This document shows, in pieces, positions 1 through 11,139 of a stretch of DNA of 64,000 bases (position 1 is its first letter; each line of letters starts with the position of its first letter). The stretch is from Carnegiea gigantea (taxonomy: Eukaryota > Streptophyta > Magnoliopsida > Caryophyllales > Cactaceae). A program made the translations under genes and the position numbers. The notes beneath the pieces are model-generated. The model was given only the letters and a program-made list of their open reading frames with translations. It did not search any database and was not told the origin of the DNA. The stretch lies in the NCBI GenBank assembly GCA_029747015.1, contig JAKOGI010000009.1, positions 2,396,501 through 2,460,500 of the forward strand, read 5' to 3'.

Positions 1-89
1 TGGTATTTTGTTTTCGCTTAAAGTTTTTACCTTATATATTGGGTATATCTATTATAAATTATATATTTTTACCTTTCAAAGTTCACATG

Positions 90-118
90 CAAAAAAAAAA
101 AAAAAAAAAAAAAACCCC
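90..118 (+). repeat. Poly(A) tract followed by C4
   Basis: A run of about 24 A is followed by CCCC. The rest of 1-300 is AT-rich DNA in which I see no gene; if the RBOH-like gene continues leftward on the minus strand, this is intron. Confidence 0.8.
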
Positions 119-304
119 TCAAATATGTGAGTTTTAACAAGAACCTATTGTGAGTGTTAGTAATATGCTTATGAAACTTGATCTTTTAATTATTAGGCCA
201 TGCAATTTTTTTTACTAGCTAGCTAGGTCAGGTAGCCTAATATGTATGTTTGGAAGTCCCGATTTTAAAGATATTTCATCTTTGATAATTTTTAAAATCT
301 TACA

Positions 305-308
<4 letters not shown>

Positions 309-343
<35 letters not shown>

Positions 344-362
344 GATGATGATGATGCTGATG

Positions 363-414
<52 letters not shown>

Positions 415-421
415 CATTATT

Positions 422-456
<35 letters not shown>
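309..456. repeat. Compound microsatellite (AT)n-(ATG)n-(AAT)n-(ATG)n
   Basis: Successive AT, ATG, AAT/ATT and ATG arrays fill the stretch with only small interruptions. It begins about 20 bp inside the presumed first intron of the RBOH-like gene on the minus strand. Read through, it would encode runs of His and Ile, so an ORF extended across it is not real protein. Confidence 0.95.
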
Positions 457-480
457 AAGAAGGAGAGAGTGTTATCTCAC

Positions 481-877
481 CTAAGCAAAACCCAAAACTT
501 GAAGAAGCCGAGGCAGAGGCAGCTGAAATTGAAGAAGCAATCCGGTCGAACCGTTCTTCAGCTTCAATCCAGTGCATGCTACCCTTGGGATTCTCCGCTG
601 AGCCAATGAATCTCAGCCATTCATTGCATTCCTTTCCGATATCATGACGATGATGATCATGATCATGGTCATCATCTAAGCAATAGCATGATAACGATGA
701 CGATGATGAAGATGGACGGTTAATGTTGAATTCACGATGAAGACGACGATCAAAGGAGGAAGAAGACAAAGAAGTAGAAGAAAAGGAAGAAGAATATGAA
801 GAAGAGGATGACAAATTACAAGACTCCTCTAATTTCCCCCCCCCCATTCCCTCTCTCTCTCTCTCTCTCTCACTCAC
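481..877 (-). CDS. First coding exon of an RBOH-like NADPH oxidase (partial gene)
   Basis: About 132 codons on the minus strand, ending at a strong donor (AG|GTGAG, GT at 480-479) in phase 1. The first Met lies in a CT microsatellite; a second Met at 847 is an alternative start. The N-terminus is Ser-rich with an Asp/His patch. The last ~40 residues read LRFIG, a short linker, WIEAEERFDRI, a Ser/Ala linker, then FGFCLG. That order (LKFI-like, W-x-x-[VA]-E-x-RF, FGxC[IL]G) is the N-terminal EF-hand-like region of plant respiratory burst oxidases, which make extracellular superoxide at the plasma membrane. The EF-hands, transmembrane core and FAD/NADPH domains would lie left of the window. The assignment rests on a short region; another EF-hand protein is possible. 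Confidence 0.5.
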
Positions 878-1033
878 TCAATTTGTTTTCCAAATGGTAG
901 TTATTTCCCTGCTGCTAGAATATATAGAAACCCATTCAACAAGTAGGCCCTTATTTAATTCAATAAATAATTGATTGATCACTTTAATTAATTTGAAGGA
1001 ACCTCAGCTTGCCGATAGGTGTTGCAGTAAGTT

Positions 1034-1173
1034 TTGTGTGAGACCATCTCACAAATAACTTATATCGTGAGATGTATCACACATTCATTAACCGCCATAT
1101 AAATTTAAAGAAAAAAATACCTTGTCATATAGGCGGTCTCGCAATAAATTTATGTGAGATCATCTCTTACAAG
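1034..1173. mobile_element. Small MITE with GTGAGACCATCTCAC termini
   Basis: The left end carries the near-palindrome TGTGAGACCATCTCACA (1037-1053). The right end, read in reverse, carries a diverged copy (GAGATGATCTCACATAA). The 140-bp span has no coding capacity. Similar GTGAGACC(A/G)TCTCAC elements are common in Caryophyllales genomes, which is a weak taxonomic hint. The rest of 885-1463 shows nothing else. Confidence 0.5.
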
Positions 1174-1463
1174 AATTTATGTAGGTATTGGAACATTGGG
1201 TAAGGAAAAAACACAATATCAAAGAGTACTTTGTATTCAACTCATGTTATCAACATGAGTATATGCAAGTATCTTTATAAGCGCTCATTGAACCCTAAGG
1301 TATATCCCCTAATTTTAATATGGTGATTATTATCCAATCCACAATTTATATGGTAGTTTTGGGCGTATGGACCTAAATTACCATACAGTTTTATTTTTTT
1401 ATTTTTTTAAAACTCACCTGCTATTTTTATAGTACCTATTTCTAAAAAATTAAAGTTTTCTTA

Positions 1464-2446
1464 GGTAGTGTTTGGTTGGGGGAAAATGATTTTTCCGCAA
1501 AATAGTTTTCCAATTTTCCGTTGTTTGGCACAATAAATGACGGAAAACTATTTTTCACGGCAAATGATTTCCTCCCAATTGAGGTAAATGATTTCCTTTT
1601 TGAGAAGATAAAAAGTTGATTTTTTTTTCCTTCAACTCTTTGATGATATAGTTAGCTGAATTTAGGTGCAAAATTCGATTTCAACTATTTGGATAGAAAC
1701 TTGATTATCCGATGAAAAAGATTAAAATAAACTCAAATTTAAATTTTCAACTCAAATCGACGATGTTTATTGCTACTACAACAATTTAATCGGTATTTTT
1801 TGCCACTAAAACAATTCAGTCGACCAGCCAATAAAATAATTTCAACGGTTTGGATCGAAACTTGATCATCATATAGAAAATAATAAAATAGGCTCCAATT
1901 CAAATTTTGAGCTTGATATTATTTGATTTGCTCAACATTTTTTTTCCACAACGACAACTCCATTGATATTTTCACTCTTTAAACATTGCAATCAATATTT
2001 TTCACCACTAAAACAATTTCAATAATTTGGATCGAAACTTGATCATCGGATATGAAAGATTAAAATAGGCTAAAATCTAGATTTTGAGCATGACATTCCT
2101 TCATTTGGTCAACATTTTTCTTCACCAGGATAATTCAATCAATATTTTTTGCCACTTAAATAATTCAGTTGATGTTTGTCTTTACTAAAATAATTTCAAC
2201 AGTTTAAATCAAAATTTGCATATCCGAGAGGAAGCATTGAAAAAGACTTCAAACAAAATTCCTTTATTTGCTTAACATTTACATCAACTACGACAATTCA
2301 GTCAATATTTTTCACCATTTAAACAATTCAGTTGATGTTTTTATCTTTTTCATGGAAAATGATTTATCTTGTACCAAACAACAGAAAATGCAGCATGAAA
2401 TTCAATTTTCCTTAGAAAAATATTTTCCTTCCAACCAAACACTACT
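1464..2446. mobile_element. Non-autonomous PIF/Harbinger-like TIR element
   Basis: The left end GGTAGTGTTTGGTTGG is matched by the right end, which reads AGTAGTGTTTGGTTGG in reverse complement. TTA flanks both sides (1461-1463 and 2447-2449), the duplication expected of PIF/Harbinger elements. There is no transposase. Inside is a degenerate tandem repeat, with 'ttcaa...ttggat(c/a)gaaacttgat' or variants beginning near 1680, 1841, 2018 and 2194 (period ~160-177 bp). Confidence 0.55.
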
Positions 2447-2449
2447 TTA

Positions 2450-3030
2450 ATTCAAATTAAATGATGCCACATCACCAGGCCAGATCTATAAATTCAAGTC
2501 TATCATATAAGTGTGATATACGTATTCAACCTACCTCAACTTCTAAGCCAGGCAGGGGGGAGAAAGGAAGCTAAGGATCAACGCTGACTTCAACTTTTGT
2601 GGGGGGCAGAGTGAGAGTGAGTTGATGGGTGAGTCAAGATTTGCGGTTACAAATGCATACATGTTTGCTTGAACAGGAAAGTTAAAATATGAAATCATGG
2701 GAAAGGCAAAGGGTAACTTGAGAGAAACAATTGAGGAAGATAAGCTAAGTTAGAAGTGGTTCGCTTGTTGTAGTTAGCTAAACCAAAAAAATAGTGTATC
2801 ACTTCATGCCCGTAAGAAAAGCCCACCAGCAAAAGATTTGGGGAGAGCTTCCTGCTAATTAGTCAATGGGTTAGTTCCTTACTCTACGGTCTAAGGCAAA
2901 GCAAAACTATGTCATTAGAGAAAATCTCTGGTCTTTTTGTTTCTTAGAAAACAAATTAAACAAAAACACTCTCTACCTTTTTATATACATTGCAAGAAAA
3001 CGGGTAATTTTGGATCATATTCATTTGTCT
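2450..3030. other. Intergenic, no gene seen
   Basis: AT-rich sequence with short broken ORFs only. No recognisable promoter, RNA gene or element end was found. Confidence 0.5.
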
Positions 3031-3537
3031 AGGGGTGTAACTTAATCAAGTTGAGTTGAATCCAACTCAAGCCGGACAAGCTATGGCTTGGTTTAGTTAT
3101 ATATGAGCTCAGGATATGAGCTTGGGCTCACATCGAAGCTGGCTGAGCCTATAATGTTTAGGCTCAGTCTCGAGCTTGAATGCACATTTAACGGCTCAGA
3201 TCTTGCCTTAATGTTCTTTTCTCTCTTTTTTTTTTTTGCTCAAAATCAAATTATCCTAATTAAGCACTACACTCAAGTTGAATTATAGATTTTCGCTTTG
3301 GATTTAAGAAATAAGCTTTGAAATAAAAATTTGTTGATCCTAATGGTAATTTCATGCTCTCCACTTATGCGCTTAAGGGAAAACAATAATTGGACCAAAC
3401 CAACCCAAACCGATCCAAGCTGAGCCTAGCTTGTTGGGCTCAATAAGTTTTCAAGCTAGCTTGGGCTCAAGCCTAAGATGAGCTTTGACGGAGCTGAATC
3501 CGAGGGCTCACTCGGCTTAATTTCGTTGCAACCTTGT
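3031..3537. mobile_element. Possible hAT-like MITE rich in GAGCTTGGGCTC motifs
   Basis: The left end AGGGGTGTAACTTAATCAAG resembles the reverse complement of the right end (AAGGTTGCAACGAAATTAAG). The interior repeats GAGCT/AGCTTGGGCTC-type words, a composition often seen in plant hAT MITEs. No convincing 8-bp target duplication was found, so boundaries and class are tentative. Confidence 0.3.
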
Positions 3538-3539
3538 AA

Positions 3540-4516
3540 GGGCCTATAAGCTAGTTAGGACCTGTTTAAATAGATTTATGATATTCGTGGAGTTAGATTG
3601 GAATTGGATTGGCCAACATTGAAAAAGATAATGCGTCTTTTGGGCTGGCAATAATGGAAGGAGGGGTCAAGTGCGCATAAAATTAAGGCTAATAAAAATT
3701 CGAGTCTGAGCAAATCAGACAATCTGTTAAAACTTCATGCTTAGACCTTCAGATTACTAATTTGGACACTTTAACCAGACCCAATCCCAAACCCAAATGT
3801 TCAATGCCATGTAGACCTGTTTGTTCAAATGTCCCAATTTGTGATATGACTTTTGGACATCCAAATTGTATATATGATCGAATCCGGACACCATCTTTTA
3901 ATGTAAGAACCCAATCATTCGAAATTTTTAGTGAAGATTTGAGGAGAATTTGGACACAAAATATACCTAAACTTAGTTGTCCGATGTTCGAATCTGATTG
4001 TCCGATTCCGAATTTGCTTCTTCAAGTAACCCAGACCTGAATGTTCAAATCCGAACACGACACGAATTTCAATTCAAACATGAGCTATTGTCTGAAGTTT
4101 AAATTTAGATGAAAACTTTATAAATGCATCTGATTTTTTTGAGCCGAAGATATTCAAATAATTGAATGATATAATTTTTGTGAGGTCTACGTAAAATGTT
4201 GGCCTATTGGCAACATATTTTTCAGTTTGATCACCAAATTTGCTTGATTCACGAAATATTGGGTATAGTTATGAAATTTTCATTTGAAGTACTTGAACTG
4301 CGGGCACAAGTTTTTTTCTTATTCCTACTGCGTATATTCAATTTTTGACATTGCTTTATTTAAACTGTATGGTTTGACCAAGTCAACTAAAATTTTTATA
4401 TCCTTGAATTTATTGTCACTTTTAGTTCTATGCACTATATTGGGTCAATAGATAATGAGGATGAGCCTATATTGATTCATGACCTTTACATTGACTTGCG
4501 TGGATTATTATCAAGT
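3540..4516. other. Intergenic, no gene seen
   Basis: AT-rich, with a stretch at 3700-4060 rich in 'tccgaa/ttcgaa/ccgattc' words that looks like old repeat DNA. The 92-codon frame here has no domain and I do not call it. Confidence 0.4.
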
Positions 4517-4539
4517 CACTACAAAAACGTAGTTCAACT

Positions 4540-4840
4540 CCGACGGACAAAGCGACGCGTCAGACAGCGTCGGAAAAATTGCAGACAAACCGACGGAATT
4601 TCAGACGAACTCCGACGGAAAATTAAATTTCCGACGGATTTTCCGACGGAAGAATATTCCGTCGGAAATTCCGACGGAAATTCCGACGGAATTCCGTCGG
4701 AATTCCAGAATTCCGACGGAATTTCCGACGGAGTTCCGTCGGAAATTCGAAATTCCGACGGGAATTCCGTCGGGGCAGAGTTCCGTCGGAATTTCCGACG
4801 GAATTCCGTCGGAATCCGTCGGTAATTCCGTCGGAATTCC
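4540..4840. repeat. Left subterminal repeats of the CACTA element
   Basis: Dense tandem and inverted copies of TTCCGACGGAA / TTCCGTCGGAA. They read as pseudo-coding on both strands but are cis-acting transposase-binding repeats. Confidence 0.85.
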
Positions 4841-5249
4841 GCGCGGATCTCGACCCTGTTTGCCCGGCTTTAAATTGGGGGGGAGGGGTGAGATTTCGAG
4901 CGGTTTTTGGAGAAATAGAGAGAGAAAGTGTTCGAAAAAGGAGAGAGGGAGAAGGAGGAAGAGAGAGAAAGTGAGATTTCAAGGTTTTGATCATCGAAAA
5001 ATTTAACGGTAAGTGATATTTTTGCTTAATTTATTGTTTGAAATTGAAATTGTTAAGTTAATTGATAATTTTTACGGTCTTTGTTTTTCACGTTTTGTCG
5101 CCGCCAGTGCCACCGCTAGTGTCGTCACCGTCTGTAATCAGATTGATTTTTCGGGTGTGCGAAGGTTAGTAGAATTGTTCCGCTTTCAAGTTGTGTTAAT
5201 TTGATATGTGATGTTCATTTTTCGGGTATATGAAAATTAGCAGAAACAT

Positions 5250-6480
5250 GTTTGTTTTGTTTGAATAATTATTTTTTCCGTTGAATATAAATTTGAATAA
5301 CGTTAGTTTTTTATTTAATTTATTAAATATGTATGTTAGAATAAGTGGAGTAAAGCATGTTAAGTATGTAGATCTGTAATAATTATTTGGTTATTTGAAA
5401 ATGTTAAATATGTTAAGCATATATATTATGTTTTATTAAAATGAATAATTTAAATGAAACAAGTTTGTTTATAATCAAATATTAAATATGTTAGGCATGA
5501 ATGTTTTTGGAGGTATGATTTAATTTTTTATAATTTGTTTAGTTTGAATAATTTATTTTTCTCATTGAATATAAATTTATATAACGTTAGTTTTTTAGAA
5601 TAAGTGAAGTAAAACGTGTTCAGTATGTAGATCTGTAATAATTATTTGGTTATTTGAAAATGTTAAATATGTTAAGCATGTATATTATGTTTGATTAAAG
5701 TGAACAATTTAAATAAAACAAGTTTGTTTATTATCAAATGTTAAATATGTTAGGCATGAATGTTTAGTTTCAATAATTTATTTTTTCCGTTGAATATAAA
5801 TTTATATAACGTTAGTTTTTTAGAATAAGTGAAGTAAAACGTGTTGAGTATGTAGATTTGCAATAATTATTTGGTTATTTGAAAATGTTAAGTATGTTAA
5901 GCATGTATATTATGTTTTCTTAAAGTGAATAATTTAAATGAAACAAGTTTGTTTATTATAAAATGTTAAATATGTTAGGCATGAATGTTTGTTGAGGTAT
6001 GATTTAATTTTTTATAATTTGTTTAGTTTGAATAATTTATTTTATCCGTTGAATATAAATTTGAATAACGTTAGTTTTTTAATTAATTTATTAAATATGT
6101 ATATTAGAATAAGTGAACTAAAACGTGTTAAGTATGTAGATCTGCAATAATTGTTTGTTTATTATAAAATGTTAAATATGTTAGGCATGAATGTTTTTTG
6201 AGGTATGATTTAATTTTTTGTAATTTGTTTAGTTTGAATAATTTATTTTTTATTTAATTTATTAAATATGTATATTACAATAAGTGGAGTAAAACATGTT
6301 AAGTATGTAGATCTGTAATAATTATTTGGTTATTTGAAAATGTTAAATATGTTAAGCATGTATATTATGTTTTATTAAAGTGAATAATTTAAGTGCAACA
6401 AGTTTGTTCATTATAAAATGTTAAATATGTAAGCCATGAATGTTTTTTGAGGTTTGATTTAATTTTTTATAATGTGTTCT
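5250..6480. repeat. Degenerate tandem repeats inside the CACTA element
   Basis: A unit containing 'gtagatctgtaataattatt' recurs with that landmark at about 5368, 5627, 5852, 6136 and 6307. Spacings of 259, 225, 284 and 171 bp reflect indels between copies. The units are very AT-rich and non-coding. Confidence 0.85.
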
Positions 6481-6624
6481 ATGTACTTTATTTGTGTCGT
6501 AAAATATGGATGTGAATTACATTCAAATTTAAGTTTGTTTATCAAGTGTATTTATTTGAACAAATAGAGTAAAATAGTATAACAATGTTAAGTATATATT
6601 ATAACATATTATAAAATATATATT

Positions 6625-6628
<4 letters not shown>

Positions 6629-6675
<47 letters not shown>
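6629..6675. repeat. (TA)n microsatellite
   Basis: About 23 uninterrupted TA units just upstream of the transposase remnant in the CACTA element. Confidence 0.95.
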
Positions 6676-6679
<4 letters not shown>

Positions 6680-6763
6680 AGCTGGTTAAATAGATTTCTA
6701 AAAAATGTTTATTATAATTGGTTGTAGTTTACATAACAGTTAAGGCAATTATATTAGGAAGAT

Positions 6764-7042
6764 ATGGATGGACCGTTGCATCGTCAATGGATGTACAGAA
6801 GAAGAAATCCTAATGGACATGGACTTAGAGATGAGTGGTTGATGGGTTTTTAAGCAGAGGCTATAACTCAACTAACCAAGAAACAAGGGAAGACAGAGCG
6901 CATGCTGAAAAAAGTTTTCAGATTTTTCAAAGGTCAAAGTGCAGGTTCTTCCAGCCACATCGACTTGAACGCTGATGATGATGAAGAGGACTCTCAAAAT
7001 GACAATGATGATGATCCCACAAATTTATCTGACTCTGATTAG
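6764..7042 (+). pseudogene. CACTA transposase-associated domain remnant
   Basis: The frame from ATG 6764 gives 29 residues containing HRQWMYRRRNPNGHGLRDEW, which resembles the N-terminal transposase-associated domain of plant CACTA TNP2-type transposases (W-M-Y near the start, then G-L-R-x-E-F/W). TAA (6851-6853) interrupts the frame. It then continues in register for 62 codons with a basic segment and an Asp/Glu/Ser-rich tail to TAG at 7040. The piece therefore looks like an N-terminal exon fused to a C-terminal exon after internal deletion. No catalytic core is present. Confidence 0.55.
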
Positions 7043-7079
7043 CTGATATGATATTCGTGTAATTTATGTAATCTGCGTG

Positions 7080-7240
7080 TACATCTAAAACAACGTATAT
7101 GTTGTACTTATATATGTTGTACTTAATATTTATATATGTTGTACTTATATGTTGTACTTAATATTTATATATCTTGATATTTATATATGTTGTACTTAAT
7201 ATTTAATTTATGTTGTACTTAATATTTAATTAAGCACATT
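7080..7240. repeat. Short tandem repeats of TATATGTTGTACTTAATATT type
   Basis: Six or so imperfect copies of a word around 'tatgttgtacttaatattta' lie between the transposase remnant and the right subterminal repeats of the CACTA element. Confidence 0.75.
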
Positions 7241-7344
7241 TTATTGGCAGATTTGAAACTTATTATTAATTGTTTTTTATTTTGAGAACTTTTGAAATTT
7301 AGAAACAAACTTTTCGGAAAACAAAATTTTTTTTTTGAAATTAT

Positions 7345-7612
7345 CCGAAATTCCGACGGAATATTCCGTCGGAAATTCCGTCGAAATTTCGGATAATTTC
7401 AAAAAAAATTCGGATTATTTAAAAAAAAATTTTTGGGAATTTCCGACGGGTTTTTTCCGTCGGAAATTCCGTCGGATTCCGTCGGAGTCCGTCGGAATAA
7501 AAACTGCGACGAGCTGAATCCCGACGACCCTTTCCGCGTCGGTGTTTCCGTCGGAAACACAATTTTCCGTCGGAAATTTGACCTTTTTCCGTCGAATTTT
7601 CCGTCGCAGATT
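7345..7612. repeat. Right subterminal repeats of the CACTA element
   Basis: Clustered TTCCGTCGGAA/TTCCGACGGAA, mirroring the left subterminal region. They stop about 18 bp before the terminal inverted repeat. Confidence 0.85.
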
Positions 7613-7633
7613 AGATATATTTTTGTAGTGAGT

Positions 7634-9658
7634 TAGACCTATACAGCAAAGTAAAGGAATAACGGTAGCAATTTCACTGCATCAGATGAATATCCGTTCC
7701 GCCGAATCTGAAAAGTGGATGAAAATCCAAAATATATGGATGGTGAATGAATGATAGATGATGGTTTAACGGATTGGGTTGGATTCAGGTGATGTTCCAT
7801 CCAACCCATCACCTGCTTTATCACCGGCTTAGTCATCAACTTCTCTATCCCCTGTTTGTAAACAGTTTACCTTTTATTTTCTACTTTAAATTTGATCCAT
7901 TTCTTGGACGATTATATTGTTAAATTTATAATTTTGGTCAAAATTAATATGATAAATATGATATTTTCGGCATAAAATTTTCAAAATTTTAATTTTATTT
8001 TTCCTTGTAAATTTTCTTACATATTGCACATAAGTTTTCATCACCTGCTTAAACCCGATCCATCAGTTTTCACGTGCTGATGGTGGGTAGATGGATTGGA
8101 TTGGATTTTTGCGGATGGTGGGTAGATCGGATGAAAGCGGGTAATGGACGTTGAAGATGGTTCCCCCGATCCAAATTCGATCCATTGCCACTCATATTAA
8201 GGAACCAATATATTCAAAAGATAGAATGATAATTGGAAGTTTAAGGATAAGCTTTACGTCGCATTTTAATGTGTCTTCTACATGAAAATTTATTGATCTT
8301 TAGAGAATCTATCACATACAATTCCATTTTTATCTTACATAATGATTCAGTAAGTAGGCTGCTGAAATGTGGAGTTGAGAAGATTTTAAATAAAAAAAGG
8401 TTCTGAGCAGTTCATAATGATAATGCAGTCGCGAACATGTAAGGTTAACGTTACAATCTTGAAAGTTGGTTACCTATATACGTTAGTTCAAGTGGTTTTG
8501 CACTTGTTTCTTTTATGTAAAACCTCGAATTTGAGTTCTATTTATGGAGAAAAATATGCGATGAAAGAACTCTATCTTATCATGAGTCAAAAATAATTCA
8601 ACTCTGCTCACGCAAATGACCAAAATAACGTTAGAAACTACAACTCATGAGAAAACTGAGGGGTAAAATATATGTTAAGTGGAACAAAGGAAGAAAGCCC
8701 TACAAAAGATGAAAAGAAGACAACGATCACATTTTCAACCAAAAACCCCAAAACCCATCATATATGGTCATAGCTTTCCACTAGCAAATTCTACCCTTCC
8801 ACTTCCGGGTAATATGCTTTTTTCATGCCAATTTCTTTGCTGTATAGTACTTATAATCCGCCTACCTAGCGGTTTACAAGATGCAACTTGTAATCAGCTT
8901 AAAAATTTATTAAAAAAAGAGAGAGAGAGTGATGGAACTTGCAACATTTTTAAATGCACAAAATTATATGAACGCAAATATAGGTTGACTCAAGTGGTTT
9001 GACATATCTCTCGAACGATAAGTTCTTATCTTGCATGTACTACTGCCCCTATGGTTAACTCGCACTCGTAGGTTGGACTTTGGGGAATATAGACGAAATT
9101 GTTGGAAGTTCATATTAGAAGGTAATTGATAGCCATGTTAAACTTCAGGACTGTCGTCACAAGTGTGGAATCACGTATAATTTAATTCTTTCATCTTCTT
9201 TTTTGTGAGTTCCAAGTTGAACACTACAATCGATTATGTCATTCTACTACAATCTCTCATCCTATTTAGAAACCAAAATAGAGCTTATGAGACGAAGCCG
9301 GGTTGATTTTATAAACACGAAAGAACAACAACATCCCAGTAATATAATTACTCGAGAAACTATCCACCATGATTTCCATGCTCAAATTACTCGAGACTCT
9401 CCTGCAATCCAATGAAACCTATCAAGATACAAATGTTCGAAAGGAACAGTGTTTTTTTAAAAAAAACAAGCATAAATAGTAAAACACAAAGATGTTTCTT
9501 CTCATAGCCCAACGATATCATCTGCTAAGATCGACCTATAAAATACGGAAAAAAAATACATGTTATGAAAATGAGGCTGTAATAGAATGCCCAAATTGTG
9601 ACAAAATCAATATGCTACTATATTTACCTTTGTGTAAAGGTGATTGATAATCAATTGA
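7634..9658. other. Intergenic, possible degenerate TIR element at 7660-8200
   Basis: Between 7660 and 8200, GGTAGCAAT at the left and a reversed GTGGCAATGGATCGAA at the right, with repeated 'ggatggattggattgg', suggest an old hAT-type MITE. No target duplication was found. From 8200 to 9658 I see no gene or element. Confidence 0.3.
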
Positions 9659-11136
9659 GGCCCTGTTCTTTTTGTAGTTTAATGGATCCAACTCACTCTT
9701 TTCCACTTCCACCCACTCCTTCCCCCCTTCCCACTTCCCACACTTTTAAAAAAAATACCACTCCTTCCCACCCTCACCCACTTTCACCTACTCTTTCGTA
9801 CTCGTATATATAACTATTATCTTTCATATTTTGAAAACTTTTATAATTTATATAATTGTGTGTACAAATAGTCTGATAACAATTATAAAAAGTTTTATTT
9901 ATTTTTTGGATGTTATGAAAATATTTGTTAGTCGTGTTGAAAATTATAGATGACGTCATTTCTGTTATATGTATTGAAGAAATAACAATTTTTTCTACTT
10001 TTTTAAGTAAATGTTAGTTTTTTGTGACCGGTAGATATTTTGGATTTGATTCTGTATATGGAAGAGATTTTTTTTTTTTCGGGGCTTTGGTTACAAAATA
10101 TTCGTTATAGGTCACTAACGCGTGGATGGTGGTTGTTGTATGTGTAATAGATTTATTTTTTTATCGTAATTTGGGGTCAAATTTGCAGATGTTTTTCCGG
10201 CATAATGAAGGAACTATAAATTTTTTTTGGCATTGTTTGTAATTCATGACAAGAAGTGCAGATGTATTGTACGTATATTTTGAGTAGATATTTTTTTCCA
10301 TGTGCGTTAGTAGTAAAATATTGAAAGTTTTTCACATAAATTACAAATGATTGTTTTTCTTGTACTGAGGGCCTGTTCTTTTCATTGGGAAATATGAGTT
10401 GGTAAATGAGTGAAGTTGATTGAAATTGGTACAAGTTGGTCAAAGTAGGTTGAAGTGAATTTTTTTTTTTTGGTTGAAGTAGGTTGAAGTGGATATTTTT
10501 TTTTGTTGAAGTGAATTGAAGTTGGTTGAAATAAGTTGATTTTTTTTGGGTATGATGGACAAAAATTGATTAAAATAGTGAGAAATGGGTTGAAGTTGGT
10601 TGAAGTATGCTGAAATGGGCTGAAGTAGGCTGAAATTGATTGAAGTTGGTATTTTTTATTGAAGTTCGTGAAGTGGCTGATGTGGGTTGAAGTTGATTGA
10701 GGTTGATAAATTTAGATTTACTAACGAAAAGAACAAGGCCTGAACATATGTGTATTTTTTTGGTTGCTCATATTTGGTTAATGTATGAAAAAAATACATC
10801 CGTAATTTATTTTGCGAATAAAATTATAATTTATTTGGATAACAACGGTCACGAAATAATATTTCGTACCTGAGTCAACACAGAAAAATATTTTTTTCAG
10901 TCTAAAAAATTTTTGATCATCGGTAGTTACTATCAAAAATAAAAGATTAGATTAAAAGAATAAAATATGTAACTCACATCAACTCTCCTACTTCATTCAA
11001 CTCATTCTCACTCCTTCCCACTCCTTCCCCACACTTAAAAAAATATCACTCCTACCCACTTTCACCCACTCTTTCTTCTCCTTTTTCACTCAGACTCATC
11101 CAATGCCTGTAATTTTCTAACGAAAAAAATAGGGCC
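9659..11136. mobile_element. TIR element with GGCCCTGTTCTTTTT ends, host of a nested relative
   Basis: The left end GGCCCTGTTCTTTTTG is matched at the right by GGCCCTATTTTTTTCG in reverse complement. The trinucleotide TGA is duplicated on both sides (9656-9658, 11137-11139). Subterminal sequence is rich in 'ccactcctTccca' words. No transposase is visible; open frames are short. A related element lies inside it. Confidence 0.6.
10369..10740. mobile_element. 372-bp MITE nested in a relative
   Basis: It begins GGGCCTGTTCTTTTC and ends GAAAAGAACAAGGCC, with TGA on both sides (10366-10368, 10741-10743). The inside repeats 'ggttgaagt(t/g)'. These words are the reverse complement of the host's subterminal words, so both elements appear to be members of one family. 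Confidence 0.7.
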
Positions 11137-11139
11137 TGA

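Larger units (their letters stand above)
4517..7630 (+). mobile_element. CACTA (En/Spm) transposon, non-autonomous, complete ends
   Basis: It begins CACTACAAAAA and ends TTTTTGTAGTG: an 11-bp perfect terminal inverted repeat starting CACTA. The 3-bp duplication AGT is present on both sides (4514-4516, 7631-7633), the hallmark of this superfamily. Subterminal regions (about 4540-4840 and 7345-7610) are packed with direct and inverted TTCCGACGGAA / TTCCGTCGGAA, the usual binding sites of the TNPA-like protein. At 3114 bp it is far too short for a full TNP2-type transposase; only a remnant (6764-7042) is visible. It should depend on an autonomous relative. Confidence 0.92.

Noticed and set aside
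308..480. Extension of the RBOH-like frame into His/Ile/Tyr runs
   Set aside because: It is translation of microsatellite DNA beyond a strong GT donor.
3762..4040. 92-codon ORF rich in Pro/Cys
   Set aside because: No domain, no splice context, and repeat-like wording; nothing supports a gene.
4430..4994. Opposed ORFs of 131 and 123 codons
   Set aside because: Both are readings of the CACTA subterminal TTCCGACGGAA repeats.
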